Source: Persicimonas caeni
GTDB lineage: Bacteria; Myxococcota_A; Bradymonadia; Bradymonadales; Bradymonadaceae
NCBI RefSeq assembly: GCF_006517175.1
Contig: NZ_CP041186.1
Coordinates: 5,793,074 to 5,857,073 of the forward strand
DNA length: 64,000 nt
Direction of reading: 5' to 3'
The notes below the pieces were generated by a model. That model ran no database searches and had not been told where the DNA came from. It saw only the letters and a list, made by a program, of their open reading frames with translations. Position numbers and translations under genes: made by a program. Shown one piece after another: positions 26,061 to 34,736 of this stretch (position 1 is its first letter; every line of letters begins with the position of its first letter).

Positions 26061-26176
26061 GCAGACAAACTACGATTTGCGGGTCGTGGTATTGCCAAGA
26101 GAGGGTTGTTGTCCCGACCCCCAAATTGTAGTTTGTCTGCGCCAATAGACCGACCCCCAAATTGTAGTTTGTCTGC
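26061..26176. repeat. One inverted and two direct copies of a 26-bp repeat
   Basis: The 26-bp sequence at 26115-26140 (CGACCCCCAAATTGTAGTTT followed by GTCTGC) is repeated exactly at 26151-26176, giving a 36-bp direct period. It is present inverted with two mismatches at 26061-26086. The inverted pair could fold into a long hairpin upstream of dapD. The core CGACCCCCAAATTG is shared with the 88-bp units near 22.06 kb, so this is a dispersed family. Confidence 0.9.
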
Positions 26177-26222
26177 GCCAATAGACCGCCGCTAACCAAA
26201 AACGACTGAATCTAGCAAGAAT

Positions 26223-27065
26223 ATGACCGATAAACTGCTTCAAGAAATCGATCGCCTGTTCGAACTGCCTGCTGACGAGCTCGGGGACGACGCCCGAGAG
26301 GTGTTCGACCAGTTTTTGGACCTGCTCGAAGCCGGCGAGCTGCGCGCGGCCAAGCCGCTGGGCGACGGCGAGTGGGAAGTCCAGCCGTCGGTCAAGCGCG
26401 GCATCCTGCTCGGCTTTCGCATGGGCGAGAACCAGCCGCTGGAGAGCGCAGGCCCGCTGCAGTTCAGCGACAAGCACACCTATCCGACCCAGACGCTTCC
26501 GACGAGCGAGCGCAATATCCGACTGGTGCCCGGCGGCTCGTCGGTGCGCCGTGGGGCGTACTTGGGCAACAACGTCACGATGATGCCGCCCGCCTACGTC
26601 AACGTGGGTGCCTACGTCGACGACGGCACCATGGTCGACTCGCACGCGCTCGTGGGCAGCTGCGCGCAAATTGGTAAAAACGTGCACCTGTCGGCCAGCG
26701 CCCAGATTGGCGGAGTGCTCGAGCCGATCGGCCAGACCCCGGTCATCGTCGAGGACGACGTGCTCGTGGGCGGCAACACCGGGCTGTACGAGGGCGTGCA
26801 TGTGCGCGAGGGCGCCGTCATCGGCGCCGGAAGCGTGCTCACGGCCAGCACCCCCGTATTCGACATGGTCAAAGAAGAGGTCTATCGCGCCACCAAAGAC
26901 CAGCCGCTGGTGATTCCGCCCGGCGCGGTGGTCATCCCCGGCACGCGCCCGGCGCGCGGCGTTTTCGCCGAACGCCACGGCCTGCACATGGCCGCGCTGC
27001 TCATCATCAAGTATCGCGACGAGAAGACCGACGCGAGCACCGCGCTCGAGGAGATGCTTCGGTGA
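26223..27065 (+). CDS. dapD: Tetrahydrodipicolinate N-succinyltransferase DapD
   Basis: A protein of 280 residues. The N-terminal helical domain is followed by a left-handed beta helix of hexapeptide repeats (NVTMMPPAYVNVGAYVDDGTMVDSHALVGSCAQIGKNVHLSASAQIGG). Then come VLEPIGQTPVIVEDDVLVGGNTG and GAVIGAGSVLTASTPVFD. This is the canonical DapD sequence, which transfers succinyl from succinyl-CoA to tetrahydrodipicolinate in the succinylase route to diaminopimelate and lysine. Its stop overlaps the aminotransferase start by 4 bases (GTGA). Confidence 0.96.
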   Translation: MTDKLLQEIDRLFELPADELGDDAREVFDQFLDLLEAGELRAAKPLGDGEWEVQPSVKRGILLGFRMGENQPLESAGPLQFSDKHTYPTQTLPTSERNIRLVPGGSSVRRGAYLGNNVTMMPPAYVNVGAYVDDGTMVDSHALVGSCAQIGKNVHLSASAQIGGVLEPIGQTPVIVEDDVLVGGNTGLYEGVHVREGAVIGAGSVLTASTPVFDMVKEEVYRATKDQPLVIPPGAVVIPGTRPARGVFAERHGLHMAALLIIKYRDEKTDASTALEEMLR

Positions 27066-28228
27066 ATGGTGTCTCGAAGATAGCGCTGGCCGTCGAGCCC
27101 ACGCTCATCCGTGAGCTTCGCGACCAGGCGCGCGATACCAGCCTCGACCTCGGCATCGGTCAGCCCGACTTGGCGGTCGCCGAGCCGGTGCGCGAGGCGA
27201 TTATCGAGCATATCGGCGCGGGCGTGGCTCCTTACAGCCACAACCTGGGTCTGTGGGAGACGCGCGAGGCGATCGCGGCGCATTATGGCGTCGACGCCGA
27301 CAACGTCATGGTCACCTGCGGCGTCCAGGAGGCGCTGGCGGTGGCCATTCTCGGGATGGTCGAGCAGGGCGACGAGGTGCTCGTGCCCGATCCGGGGTTT
27401 CCGGCGTATCCCAACCTGGTGCGCATGGCCGGCGCCACGCCCGTGCCGTATCGGCTCGATCCCGACGCCGACTTTCGGCTCGTCCCCGAGAACGTCGAGG
27501 CGGCGCTGACCGACGAGACGACCGCCATCGTCTTGAACTCCCCGTCGAATCCCACCGGCGCCACTCACGCCCGGGAGGACCTCGAAGCGGTGATGGCGCT
27601 GCTCGCCGAGCGCGGGGTGCGCTGGATCTCCGACGAGATCTACGAGGATTACGTCTACGACGGCCGCCACACCTCGGTGCTCGACTTCACCGACGGCCTG
27701 AGCGGCGGCGTCAAACTCGGCGGGCTCTCCAAGAGCCATCATATGATGGGCTGGCGCCTGGGGTGGATGATCGGGCCGGCCGAACTCGTCGCCGATCTGA
27801 AGCCCCTGCATCAGCATCTGGTGACCTGTGCGCCCACGCCGGCACAACACGCCGCCGTCGTCGCGCTCAACCGCCACGACGAGCTGTTCGCCCCGACGCT
27901 CGAGACCTTCCGCAACCGTCGCGCGCTGGCGTGTCGTCTCGCCGGCGATTTGCCCGACGTCGGCTTCGTTGCGCCACAGGGGGCGTTCTATTTATTTTTG
28001 GATGTACGTGCTTACACTGAGCCCGCCGGTGCGGGACTGCAGACCTCGTTGGCGCTGGCCGAGGCGCTCTTGGACAGCCACGACGTCGTCACGATTCCGG
28101 GCTCGGGCTTTGGCGCCGCCGGCGAGGGCTTTTTGCGCATCGCTTATACGGTCAAGGACGCCTTCATTGAAGAAGGCTTCCGGCGCATTGGTGAATTTCT
28201 GGAGCAGGCGAAGGTGATTCATGACTGA
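27062..28228 (+). CDS. Class I/II PLP aminotransferase, likely succinyl-DAP aminotransferase
   Basis: A protein of 388 residues, GTG start at 27062 overlapping dapD. It has the fold-type I marks: VTCGVQEAL, LNSPSNPTGATHAREDLE (N163), SDEIYEDYVYDG (D191, Y194), the PLP lysine in GLSKSHHMMGWRLGW (K224) and a C-terminal GFLRIAYT (R386-like region). Coupling to dapD suggests the DapC reaction (N-succinyl-2-amino-6-ketopimelate to succinyl-DAP with glutamate). Sequence alone would also allow another aspartate-aminotransferase-like specificity. Confidence 0.88.
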   Translation: MNGVSKIALAVEPTLIRELRDQARDTSLDLGIGQPDLAVAEPVREAIIEHIGAGVAPYSHNLGLWETREAIAAHYGVDADNVMVTCGVQEALAVAILGMVEQGDEVLVPDPGFPAYPNLVRMAGATPVPYRLDPDADFRLVPENVEAALTDETTAIVLNSPSNPTGATHAREDLEAVMALLAERGVRWISDEIYEDYVYDGRHTSVLDFTDGLSGGVKLGGLSKSHHMMGWRLGWMIGPAELVADLKPLHQHLVTCAPTPAQHAAVVALNRHDELFAPTLETFRNRRALACRLAGDLPDVGFVAPQGAFYLFLDVRAYTEPAGAGLQTSLALAEALLDSHDVVTIPGSGFGAAGEGFLRIAYTVKDAFIEEGFRRIGEFLEQAKVIHD

Positions 28229-29207
28229 ACAATCGATTGAAGAACTCAAGAATGCTGCCCTCGATACCTCCGAGCGCGCTCAGCCGAGTGTGTGGGAAGA
28301 GCGTTTCGAGACGCAGGTCAACACCTTCTTCGACGAGGCCATTGGGCGGGTGCCCGGCTTTGTCGACCGTCACCTGACCAGCTTGCGCCGCGTGATCGCC
28401 CGAAGTGTGGGGCCGCGTACTGGTATCGCCGACGTGTTCATCAGCGCGCGCAACATGGCCGCCGGTGTCTCGAAGGCCGTCGGCGGGCCCGACTTCTCGA
28501 CCTCGACCTACACCGCCGACAAGCTCACCGAGGCGTTCGAGCGCGAGGTTGTCAGCTCCGACGAGCTCGAGAGCCTGCTTCGCCGACTCTTCAAAGAATT
28601 CGAAGAGGACCAGTGGCAGCAGGCCTCCGAGCGTATGCCCACTCGCGCCGACGCCAGCGTCGAGGAGGTGCGCGAGCGCCTGCTCGAGAGCATGGAAGAG
28701 GAGATCGCCCACGATCCGCTCCTGGCCCAGGCGATTCGCTCCGGGGTCAAGATCGGCCTGCCGGCCACCTTGGGTTACGTCCTCTTCGGTAAATTCTCCT
28801 TCTTCGGCGTCGGTTCCGAAGCCGCCGGCGAGATCTATCGCTCGCGGCTCAACTTCTATAACCGCGCGCTCATGAAGCTCGGCCGCTTCCAGGTGCCCGG
28901 GTGGGTCGGCGCGGTCGGCCTGGCCGGCGGCGTGCTCGGCTCGTTGGTCATCGGCGGCGTCATGGAGTACGCGCTCAACTCCATTCGCGACGTCAAAGGC
29001 GCCTATATTCGCCAACTCAACGCCGCGCGTCACGCGCTCTTGTACGGCGAAAACCCCGAGGTGCCCGAAGGGCAGGGGATTCTGCACGTCGTGCGTGGCC
29101 TCGAGCGCCAGTTCGAGCGACTGCCCGAGGCGACCGAAGACCTCATCGAGATGCCCCAACAGGGGATTGGCGACACGCAGAGTGAACAAGAAGACAGAAA
29201 AGGGTAG
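28221..29207 (+). CDS. Membrane protein of unknown function
   Basis: A protein of 328 residues; the ATG at 28221 overlaps the aminotransferase by 8 bases. It is mostly amphipathic and charged helices (ELESLLRRLFKEFEEDQWQQ, VEEVRERLLESMEEEIAHDP), then two short hydrophobic stretches (ATLGYVLFGKFSFFGVG; WVGAVGLAGGVLGSLVIGGVMEYAL). No family is recognised. Its position between lysine genes and a PrsW protease (5 bases downstream) suggests that the last two genes form a membrane module, perhaps a substrate-protease pair. Confidence 0.7.
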   Translation: MTEQSIEELKNAALDTSERAQPSVWEERFETQVNTFFDEAIGRVPGFVDRHLTSLRRVIARSVGPRTGIADVFISARNMAAGVSKAVGGPDFSTSTYTADKLTEAFEREVVSSDELESLLRRLFKEFEEDQWQQASERMPTRADASVEEVRERLLESMEEEIAHDPLLAQAIRSGVKIGLPATLGYVLFGKFSFFGVGSEAAGEIYRSRLNFYNRALMKLGRFQVPGWVGAVGLAGGVLGSLVIGGVMEYALNSIRDVKGAYIRQLNAARHALLYGENPEVPEGQGILHVVRGLERQFERLPEATEDLIEMPQQGIGDTQSEQEDRKG

Positions 29208-29212
29208 CTGAT

Positions 29213-30205
29213 ATGGGCTCTGCCCTGATCGTCGTAGCCGTTTCGATCGCCACGTTCGTCATCTTCGGCTACCTGCTCTTTATCTGGTGGCTCGACCGCT
29301 ACGAGCGCGAGCCGCTGTGGATCGTCCTCCTCGCCTTTTTGTGGGGGGCGGTGGGCGGCACCTGCCTCGGCTGCCTTCTGAGCGCGCCGTTTGCGTTCAT
29401 CGCCGGGCTCATCCCCATCGCCGGGGCCCAGGAGGTGATCTCGGCGGTGATCGTGGCGCCGTTCGCCGAGGAGTTTACCAAGGCCCTCGTCTTCATCCCG
29501 CTGGTCGCCACCTTCCACTTCGACAATGAGACCGACGGGCTCATCTACGGCGCCGCCGCCGGCCTCGGCTTCGCGGCCGTCGAGAACCTGCTGTACTACT
29601 TTTCGGCCCTCGAAGGGGGCACCGGAGCCGTGCTCACGCTGGTGGTGATGCGCACGCTGTTCAGCGCGCTGGTCCACTGCACCTCCAGCGCCATTTTGGG
29701 CATGGCGATCGGCTACGCGCGCCACCGATCCGGCCCCGGCCGTTGGCTCAAGTGGCCGCTGGCCGGCTACCTGATCGCCGTGGCGAACCACGCCCTCTGG
29801 AACCTCAGCGCCACATTCGCCGGCTTCACCGGCACGCCGGACGTCTTGCGCGGCGGATTGCTGTTGCTGGGCATCCTGCTGGTGATCGGCGCCTCCATCG
29901 TGCTCTTCCTCCTCACCCAGATGTCCCTCAAGCGCGAGCACGAGGTCATCCGACGCTATCTGCACCAAGAGGCGGACAAAGGTACGCTCCCGCACGAGCA
30001 CGCGGACATCATTCCGTTTTGGCGAAAGCGTCGAAAGTCGGGGTGGGCGCCGCAGGGCGTCGATAAAGAGGAGTACATCAAGGCGGCGACGCTACTGGCG
30101 TTTCGCCAGCATCAGATGGAGATCGCCGAGGGCGACCGCCTGGAGCGGTATCGCAACGAAATCCAGGGGTTCCGAAAGCAGATTCGGATGATGTTGGGGC
30201 GGTGA
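29213..30205 (+). CDS. PrsW-family intramembrane protease
   Basis: A protein of 330 residues with about seven membrane helices. It carries the glutamic-type intramembrane protease motifs: FAEEFTKAL (E86, E87), FAAVENLLYYF (E124), LVHCTSSAI (H155) and VANHALWN (H193). PrsW cleaves anti-sigma factors in Bacillus; in this lineage the substrate is not known. The C-terminal about 85 residues form a charged cytoplasmic extension (LHQEADKGTLPHEHADI). It follows the unknown membrane protein by 5 bases and ends the run with a hairpin. Confidence 0.93.
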   Translation: MGSALIVVAVSIATFVIFGYLLFIWWLDRYEREPLWIVLLAFLWGAVGGTCLGCLLSAPFAFIAGLIPIAGAQEVISAVIVAPFAEEFTKALVFIPLVATFHFDNETDGLIYGAAAGLGFAAVENLLYYFSALEGGTGAVLTLVVMRTLFSALVHCTSSAILGMAIGYARHRSGPGRWLKWPLAGYLIAVANHALWNLSATFAGFTGTPDVLRGGLLLLGILLVIGASIVLFLLTQMSLKREHEVIRRYLHQEADKGTLPHEHADIIPFWRKRRKSGWAPQGVDKEEYIKAATLLAFRQHQMEIAEGDRLERYRNEIQGFRKQIRMMLGR

Positions 30206-30207
30206 AC

Positions 30208-30239
30208 TCGGTGCGAGCGCAGGGATGCGCTCGCACCGA
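30208..30239. terminator. Bidirectional hairpin between convergent genes
   Basis: A perfect 14-bp inverted repeat (arm TCGGTGCGAGCGCA at 30208-30221; right arm 30226-30239) with a GGGA tetraloop, placed exactly between the prsW stop and the convergent cytochrome stop. There is no long T-run on either side (AATATTA on the plus side), so termination efficiency is uncertain. Confidence 0.8.
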
Positions 30240-30243
30240 AATA

Positions 30244-31356
30244 TTACTGCTGCGCGCAGCTGCCTTCCATATTCGCGACCCACTCGGTCACCAAGTTGAC
30301 GCCAAACTCGTCGATGGTCCGCAGCGGCAGCTCGGGCATCTTGATCTCCGGGTCGTTCGAGTTCATCCGGTACAGCATGATCGAACGCTCCGGCTCGCCC
30401 GGGTAGATGTCGTAGGGGCGCCCGCCCGTGCCGCCGCCGGCGGCGATCGGCGTCTTGCACACGCCCCAGTGGTACGGATCTTCCTCGTCGATATTGAGAA
30501 AGAGCGCCGAGTTGCGCGCCGGGCCGCCCGGGCTGTGGCAGTGCGCGCAGTTGCCCTCGAGGTAGGTGCGGGCGCGTAGCTCTAACGGCTGGCTCTCATC
30601 CTGGGGATCGATGAGCTTGGGCAGGCTGTCGACCGAGGGCACCTCGCCGTCGAAGAGCCCCTGCTCGTTGAAATAGGCGATCTGGTTGACCGGCCCGTCG
30701 CCGTAGTCGTTCTCTCCGTTCAACTGGCGGGTGCGCGGGCCGAGCAGGGTGATCTTGTCGTTGTGGTTGTGACAGCTCTTGCAGTCACTCTTGGCCGGAA
30801 TCTTGTAGTCGACCGTCTGTGTCTCGCCGTTCTCGTCGATCCACTCGACGTCGACCGTCTGGCCGATCAGATAGTGCTCGGCGTCGGTCTGCTCTTCGTT
30901 CCACCGGTAAATCTCGGTGTCCCACTCGTCTTGCTTTTTGACGAGCAGGCGCGTCTCCAAGATCTGGCGGCCGGCCTCGGGCGAGCGGGCGTCGTTGGGG
31001 TAGTAGAACGTCTTGACCAGGATGGTGCCGACGGGGAAATCCCACTTGTCGGTCTCGTGGAAGCCGATCTTTTCGCCCTCGGGCAAGACGAAGAAGCGAA
31101 GCTTGTCGCTCTTGTCGCTGTAGAGCTTGGTGTTGACCCCGTAGGCGTAGACGCCCTCGGTGGGGTTGTGCTCGGCGAGGTCGCCCTGGAAAAAGCAGTA
31201 GTCGGAGAGCTTCTCGAAGGGCTCTCCGTCCTGCGGCATCTTCAACTCGCACGGCGCCGCCTCGCCTCCATCTTCACCTGCATCCTCTCCGCAGGCGGTG
31301 AGCGATAAGGCAAGGGCGGCAGCCAACGAGCAATACTTGAGGTGTCGGTACGTCAT
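30244..31356 (-). CDS. SO2930-family diheme c-type cytochrome lipoprotein
   Basis: A protein of 370 residues. Lipobox LTAC at Cys22. Two heme motifs: C192-KSC-H196 (SDCKSCHNHND) and C270-AHC-H274 (LEGNCAHCHSPGGPARN). The segments EGVYAYGVNTKLYSDKSDKLRFFVLPEGEKI and PVGTILVKTFYYP match the family known from Shewanella SO2930 and HNE_0200-like proteins. These are often encoded next to a parallel beta-helix protein, exactly as here (7 bases apart). It is a predicted outer-surface cytochrome; the electron partner is unknown. Confidence 0.9.
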   Translation of the reverse strand: MTYRHLKYCSLAAALALSLTACGEDAGEDGGEAAPCELKMPQDGEPFEKLSDYCFFQGDLAEHNPTEGVYAYGVNTKLYSDKSDKLRFFVLPEGEKIGFHETDKWDFPVGTILVKTFYYPNDARSPEAGRQILETRLLVKKQDEWDTEIYRWNEEQTDAEHYLIGQTVDVEWIDENGETQTVDYKIPAKSDCKSCHNHNDKITLLGPRTRQLNGENDYGDGPVNQIAYFNEQGLFDGEVPSVDSLPKLIDPQDESQPLELRARTYLEGNCAHCHSPGGPARNSALFLNIDEEDPYHWGVCKTPIAAGGGTGGRPYDIYPGEPERSIMLYRMNSNDPEIKMPELPLRTIDEFGVNLVTEWVANMEGSCAQQ

Positions 31357-31363
31357 CGGATGC

Positions 31364-32740
31364 TTACTCCAGAGTCACGCTGGGGAGCGGATCGTAGGTG
31401 CACTGGTAGTGACAGAAGTCGGTCCACTCGGTCGAGCAGTCGGTGATGTCGGCTGGCGCGTCGCTGCTATCGTAGTTGAAGTTCAAGAAGTCGGCGTCGC
31501 TGCCGTCTTCGGTGACGTTGGCGTCGAAGCAGTCGCGCACGTCGAGCCAGGTCGTGCCGTCGGGCAACTCGGGGTTGAAGACTCCGTCGACGAGCATCGA
31601 CGGCACCGGATTGCCGCCGTTGAGCGCCGCGGCGAGCTCGACGGGCTGGTAACCGTTATTCTCGAAGGTGTTGTCGTGGATGAAGTTCGACTCGGAGAAC
31701 GGATCGTACTCCGGATCTTCGATGTCTTCGCCGGTGATAAAGTAGCTGGCGATGCCCAATCCGATGGACTGGTTGTCTTTAACTTCGTTGTTGTAGATCT
31801 CGTTGTTATCGGTGGCCAACAGCAACAAGCCCACGCCCTGCGGCACGAGACTGACGATGGTGCCCGCCTCGGCAAAGTTCACCTGGTTGTTATTCTCGAT
31901 GAGGTTGTCGCGCACGATATTGTTGCCCCCCTCTTTGACCTGCAGACCGGGCAGGTTGAAGATGAGCAGGCCGCCGGTGTTCTCGTACAGGTGATTGTCG
32001 TGGACCTCGGCGTTGGTCGTGTTCTCGATCTCGAGGCCGGCCACGTTGCCGTAGGCGACGTTGTTGCGCGCGATGACCGTGTTCGACTGGCCCACGTAGA
32101 TGCCCGCGTCGGAGGCGTAGCTGACGTCGCAACCCTCGACGAGCACGTTCTGGTTGAGCACCGGGTAGACGCCGTAGGCGCCGTTGGAGGTGTTCGGCCC
32201 GCCGTCCCAGGTCACCGTCAGGTTGACCATCTCGACGCCGTCGCCGTTCTGGATCTTGATGCCGTCGCCGGCGGTATTCTTGATGGTCAGGTCGGCCACT
32301 CGGATATCGTCGATCCCGTCGACGAGGATGCCGTTGGCGCCACCGTCCTGGCCGTCGAAGTCGAGGATGGTGCCGTCTTGGCTCTGACCGCGAATCTCGA
32401 TGTTGGAGACGTTCGAGGCGTTCAGCGTCAGCTGCTCGGTCAGATTGTAGGTGCCGTCGCCCAGGCAGATGACGTCGCCTTCGGACGGCTCGACGAGCGC
32501 CGTGGTGATATTCTGGCGGTTCTCCTCGGCCGCCGCGGCCGCGTCCTCGTTCGTCGACGGCACGATCATCGTCGTGCAGTCTTCGCTGAACGGCTCGACG
32601 CCGGAATCTGCGTCATCGGTGCCGGCGTCGGTGCCAGCATTGTTGGTCGGGGTATTATTCGACTCGTTGTTATCATCTCCACAGGCAGCGCCGGCGAGAG
32701 CGAGGGCGAGTACCGACACGAGTAGTCTCTTCGACATCAC
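31364..32740 (-). CDS. Parallel beta-helix repeat lipoprotein
   Basis: A protein of 458 residues (start MMSKRLLVSV; the second Met at 32737 is equally possible), with lipobox AGAAC. The body is a right-handed beta helix of the carbohydrate-binding/SH type, with many N-rich turns (NVSNIEIRGQSQDG, NTVIARNNVAYGNVAGLEIENTTNAEVHDNHLYENTGG). A C-terminal Cys-rich segment follows (DITDCSTEWTDFCHYQCTYDP). It pairs with the diheme cytochrome 7 bases downstream, a known family association. No catalytic residues are obvious; it may bind or process a polysaccharide or act as scaffold for the cytochrome. Confidence 0.88.
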   Translation of the reverse strand: MMSKRLLVSVLALALAGAACGDDNNESNNTPTNNAGTDAGTDDADSGVEPFSEDCTTMIVPSTNEDAAAAAEENRQNITTALVEPSEGDVICLGDGTYNLTEQLTLNASNVSNIEIRGQSQDGTILDFDGQDGGANGILVDGIDDIRVADLTIKNTAGDGIKIQNGDGVEMVNLTVTWDGGPNTSNGAYGVYPVLNQNVLVEGCDVSYASDAGIYVGQSNTVIARNNVAYGNVAGLEIENTTNAEVHDNHLYENTGGLLIFNLPGLQVKEGGNNIVRDNLIENNNQVNFAEAGTIVSLVPQGVGLLLLATDNNEIYNNEVKDNQSIGLGIASYFITGEDIEDPEYDPFSESNFIHDNTFENNGYQPVELAAALNGGNPVPSMLVDGVFNPELPDGTTWLDVRDCFDANVTEDGSDADFLNFNYDSSDAPADITDCSTEWTDFCHYQCTYDPLPSVTLE

Positions 32741-32851
32741 GACTCCAGAGTCCGAGGTTGGTAAAGTTGCTCGGGCAAAATTGTTATTTTGTAGTTGATC
32801 GACACGATTGTAGCTGAATCGGCAGGTTAGTCAAAGTCTTCGACCGGTCGG

Positions 32852-33019
32852 TTAAGTAACTGCACGGAGATTGTGCGGGAAAGCTCGGCGAGCAATCGGC
32901 GGCAAGCACAAGGAGACAGCCCGCAGGCGATGCCAGCGGCATCGTCGAGGGATGGCGACGCAGTGATTGGCGTCGAGAGCCGCCGAGATGACCGGCAGAA
33001 TCTTCGTGTAGTTACTTAA
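32852..33019. mobile_element. 168-bp MITE-like element with inverted ends
   Basis: The left end (TTAAGTAACTGCACGGAGAT) and the reverse complement of the right end (TTAAGTAACTACACGAAGAT) agree over the first 20 bases with two mismatches, and the similarity continues a few bases further. The interior is too short for a transposase and includes a small hairpin (GATGCC-AGC-GGCATC). TTAA stands at both ends and could be the target site. The size and structure fit a non-autonomous miniature transposon; no parent transposase is in the window. Confidence 0.65.
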
Positions 33020-33060
33020 GAACGTGCCCCCGGCACGGCCGCCGCGAACGTGCACGTGCA

Positions 33061-33302
33061 CCTGAACGTCTGATCATCCCACACATCTCATTTGCCGATG
33101 CGGAGCCGGGGCTTGCCCGCTTGTTTTGCAAAGCAGGGGTTGGTCGGCGTTCAGGAATCGCACGCCCGACCCCAAGGCGAGCCTTGGGGCTGCACCGGCG
33201 AGGGCTCCGCGGGCAGCAAGCAGCCGCTCCGCGTGCCGCAACACGGTGCCTGACACCTCGTCGACGCCATCCCGCACATCTTTGTTGATGCGCTGCGTTG
33301 AC
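33061..33302. repeat. Gene-free leader of the tandem repeat block
   Basis: This is part of the gene-free stretch between the beta-helix gene and the pseudouridine synthase. It contains a 9-bp hairpin CCCCAAGGC-GA-GCCTTGGGG near 33172-33191. It also has the first copy (about 33238) of the motif ACAACACGGTGCCTGACACC, which recurs through the following block as GGTG[CT]CTG[AG][CT]ACC variants. The open frames on both strands are products of composition. I see no gene. Confidence 0.6.
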
Positions 33303-34276
33303 GGTCGGGGCGCGGTCGTCCCCGGCCGCCGGGGTCCGTCTCGGGCCCCGCACGTGTTTGGGCAAGGCGTGTGCCTTGCCTCAGACACGCGACAACACGG
33401 CGCCTGACACCGCGTCGACGGCTCCGTGATCGTGATCGTCGTCGTGATCGGCGGTTGTTGTTCGCGGCGAGACAAACGGCCGATCACGATCACGATCACG
33501 ACGACGACGGCCGCACAACACGGTGCCTGATACCTCACCGTCAACCCACCTCGTGGGCCTCGATGGACTGGTTCGCCGACCACAACACGGTGTCTGGTAC
33601 CTCGTCGTCGCGGGGTCCGTCTCGGGCCCCGCACGTGTTTGGGCAAGGCGTGTGCCTTGCAAAAGACACGCAAGCTGGGGCGGTGACGCCCCAGGGCGGG
33701 CGAGGACGCCGCGCGCCCCGGGCTGGTTGTGCGTGCAGCAAGGTCGGGGCGCGGTCGTCCCCGGCCGCCGGGGTCCGTCTCGGGCCCCGCACGTGTTTGG
33801 GCAAGGCGTGTGCCTTGCCTCAGACACGCGACAACACGGCGCCTGACACCGCGTCGACGGCTCCGTGATCGTGATCGTGATCGTCGTCGTGATCGGCGGT
33901 TGTTGTTCGCGGCGAGACAAACGGCCGATCACGATCACGATCACGACGACGACGGCCGCATAACACGGTGCCTGATACCTCACCGTCAACCCACCTCGTG
34001 GGCCTCGATGGACTGGTTCGCGGACCACAACACGGTGTCTGGTACCTCGTCGTCGCGGGGTCCGTCTCGGGCCCCGCACGTGTTTGGGCAAGGCGTGTGC
34101 CTTGCAAAAGACACGCAAGCTGGGGCGGTGACGCCCCAGGGCGGGCGAGGACGCCGCGCGCCCCGGGCTGGTTGTGCGTGCAGCAAGGTCGGGGCGCGGT
34201 CGTCCCCGGCCGCCGGGGTCCGTCTCGGGCCCCGCACGTGTTTGGGCAAGGCGTGTGCCTTGCAAAAGACACGCAA
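33303..34276. repeat. Two tandem copies of a ~440-bp unit plus partial third
   Basis: GGTCGGGGCGCGGTCGTCCC begins units at 33303, 33742 and 34187 (periods 439 and 445). The 6-base difference is one extra GTGATC in a GTGATC microsatellite. Each full unit has a perfect 10-bp hairpin (CGTGATCGGC and its complement, about 26 bases apart), a GCAAGGC-GTGT-GCCTTGC hairpin, and several GGTG[CT]CTG[AG][CT]ACC near-palindromes. Frames are open on both strands but show no protein-like features. No transposase or CRISPR-like spacers are present. Confidence 0.9.
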
Positions 34277-34464
34277 GCTGGGGCGGTGACGCCCCAGGGC
34301 GGGCGAGGACGCCGCGCGGCCCGGCTGGGGCGGTGACGCCCCAGGGCGGGCGAGGACGCCGCGCGGCCCGGCTGGGGCGGTGACGCCCCAGGGCGGGCGA
34401 GGACGCCGCGCGGCCCGGCTGGGGCGGTGACGCCCCAGGGCGGGCGAGGACGCCGCGCGCCCCG
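34277..34464. repeat. Four 47-bp tandem units, each a GTGA-loop hairpin
   Basis: Units start at 34277, 34324, 34371 and 34418 and are almost identical. Each opens with CTGGGGCG-GTGA-CGCCCCAG, a perfect 8-bp stem closed by a GNRA-type tetraloop, followed by GGCGGGCGAGGACGCCGCGC. The same hairpin occurs once in each ~440-bp unit (about 33675 and 34121). Four closely spaced identical hairpins would fold strongly in RNA. No gene covers them. Confidence 0.93.
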
Positions 34465-34736
34465 ACCCGGTTGTTCGCCTCCGCCATTTGTGTTGGATGG
34501 TGAGACCTGAACGTGAACGGCAGTTAAAGCTGCAATGAGCTCACCGGAGGCAAAGGGTGTGGGGGAGCGCGTGAGGACAATTCGAGCGGGTGTGGCTTTG
34601 TGAGCTCATTGCTGTGGAAAAGACCGTTCAGGTGCACGTGCACGTGCAGGTTCACGGCGCGCCTGCGGCGCGGACGAATGATATGCGTGTGTCGGGCGTT
34701 GAGGGGAGTGGACGACGTTGTTATGAAGAAAGGGCC

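Noticed and set aside
33381-34487. A 368-codon open frame on the minus strand through the tandem repeats
   Set aside because: The frame repeats with the DNA unit, several other frames on both strands are also open, there is no SD, and the peptide is Arg/Pro-rich repeats without protein-like features.
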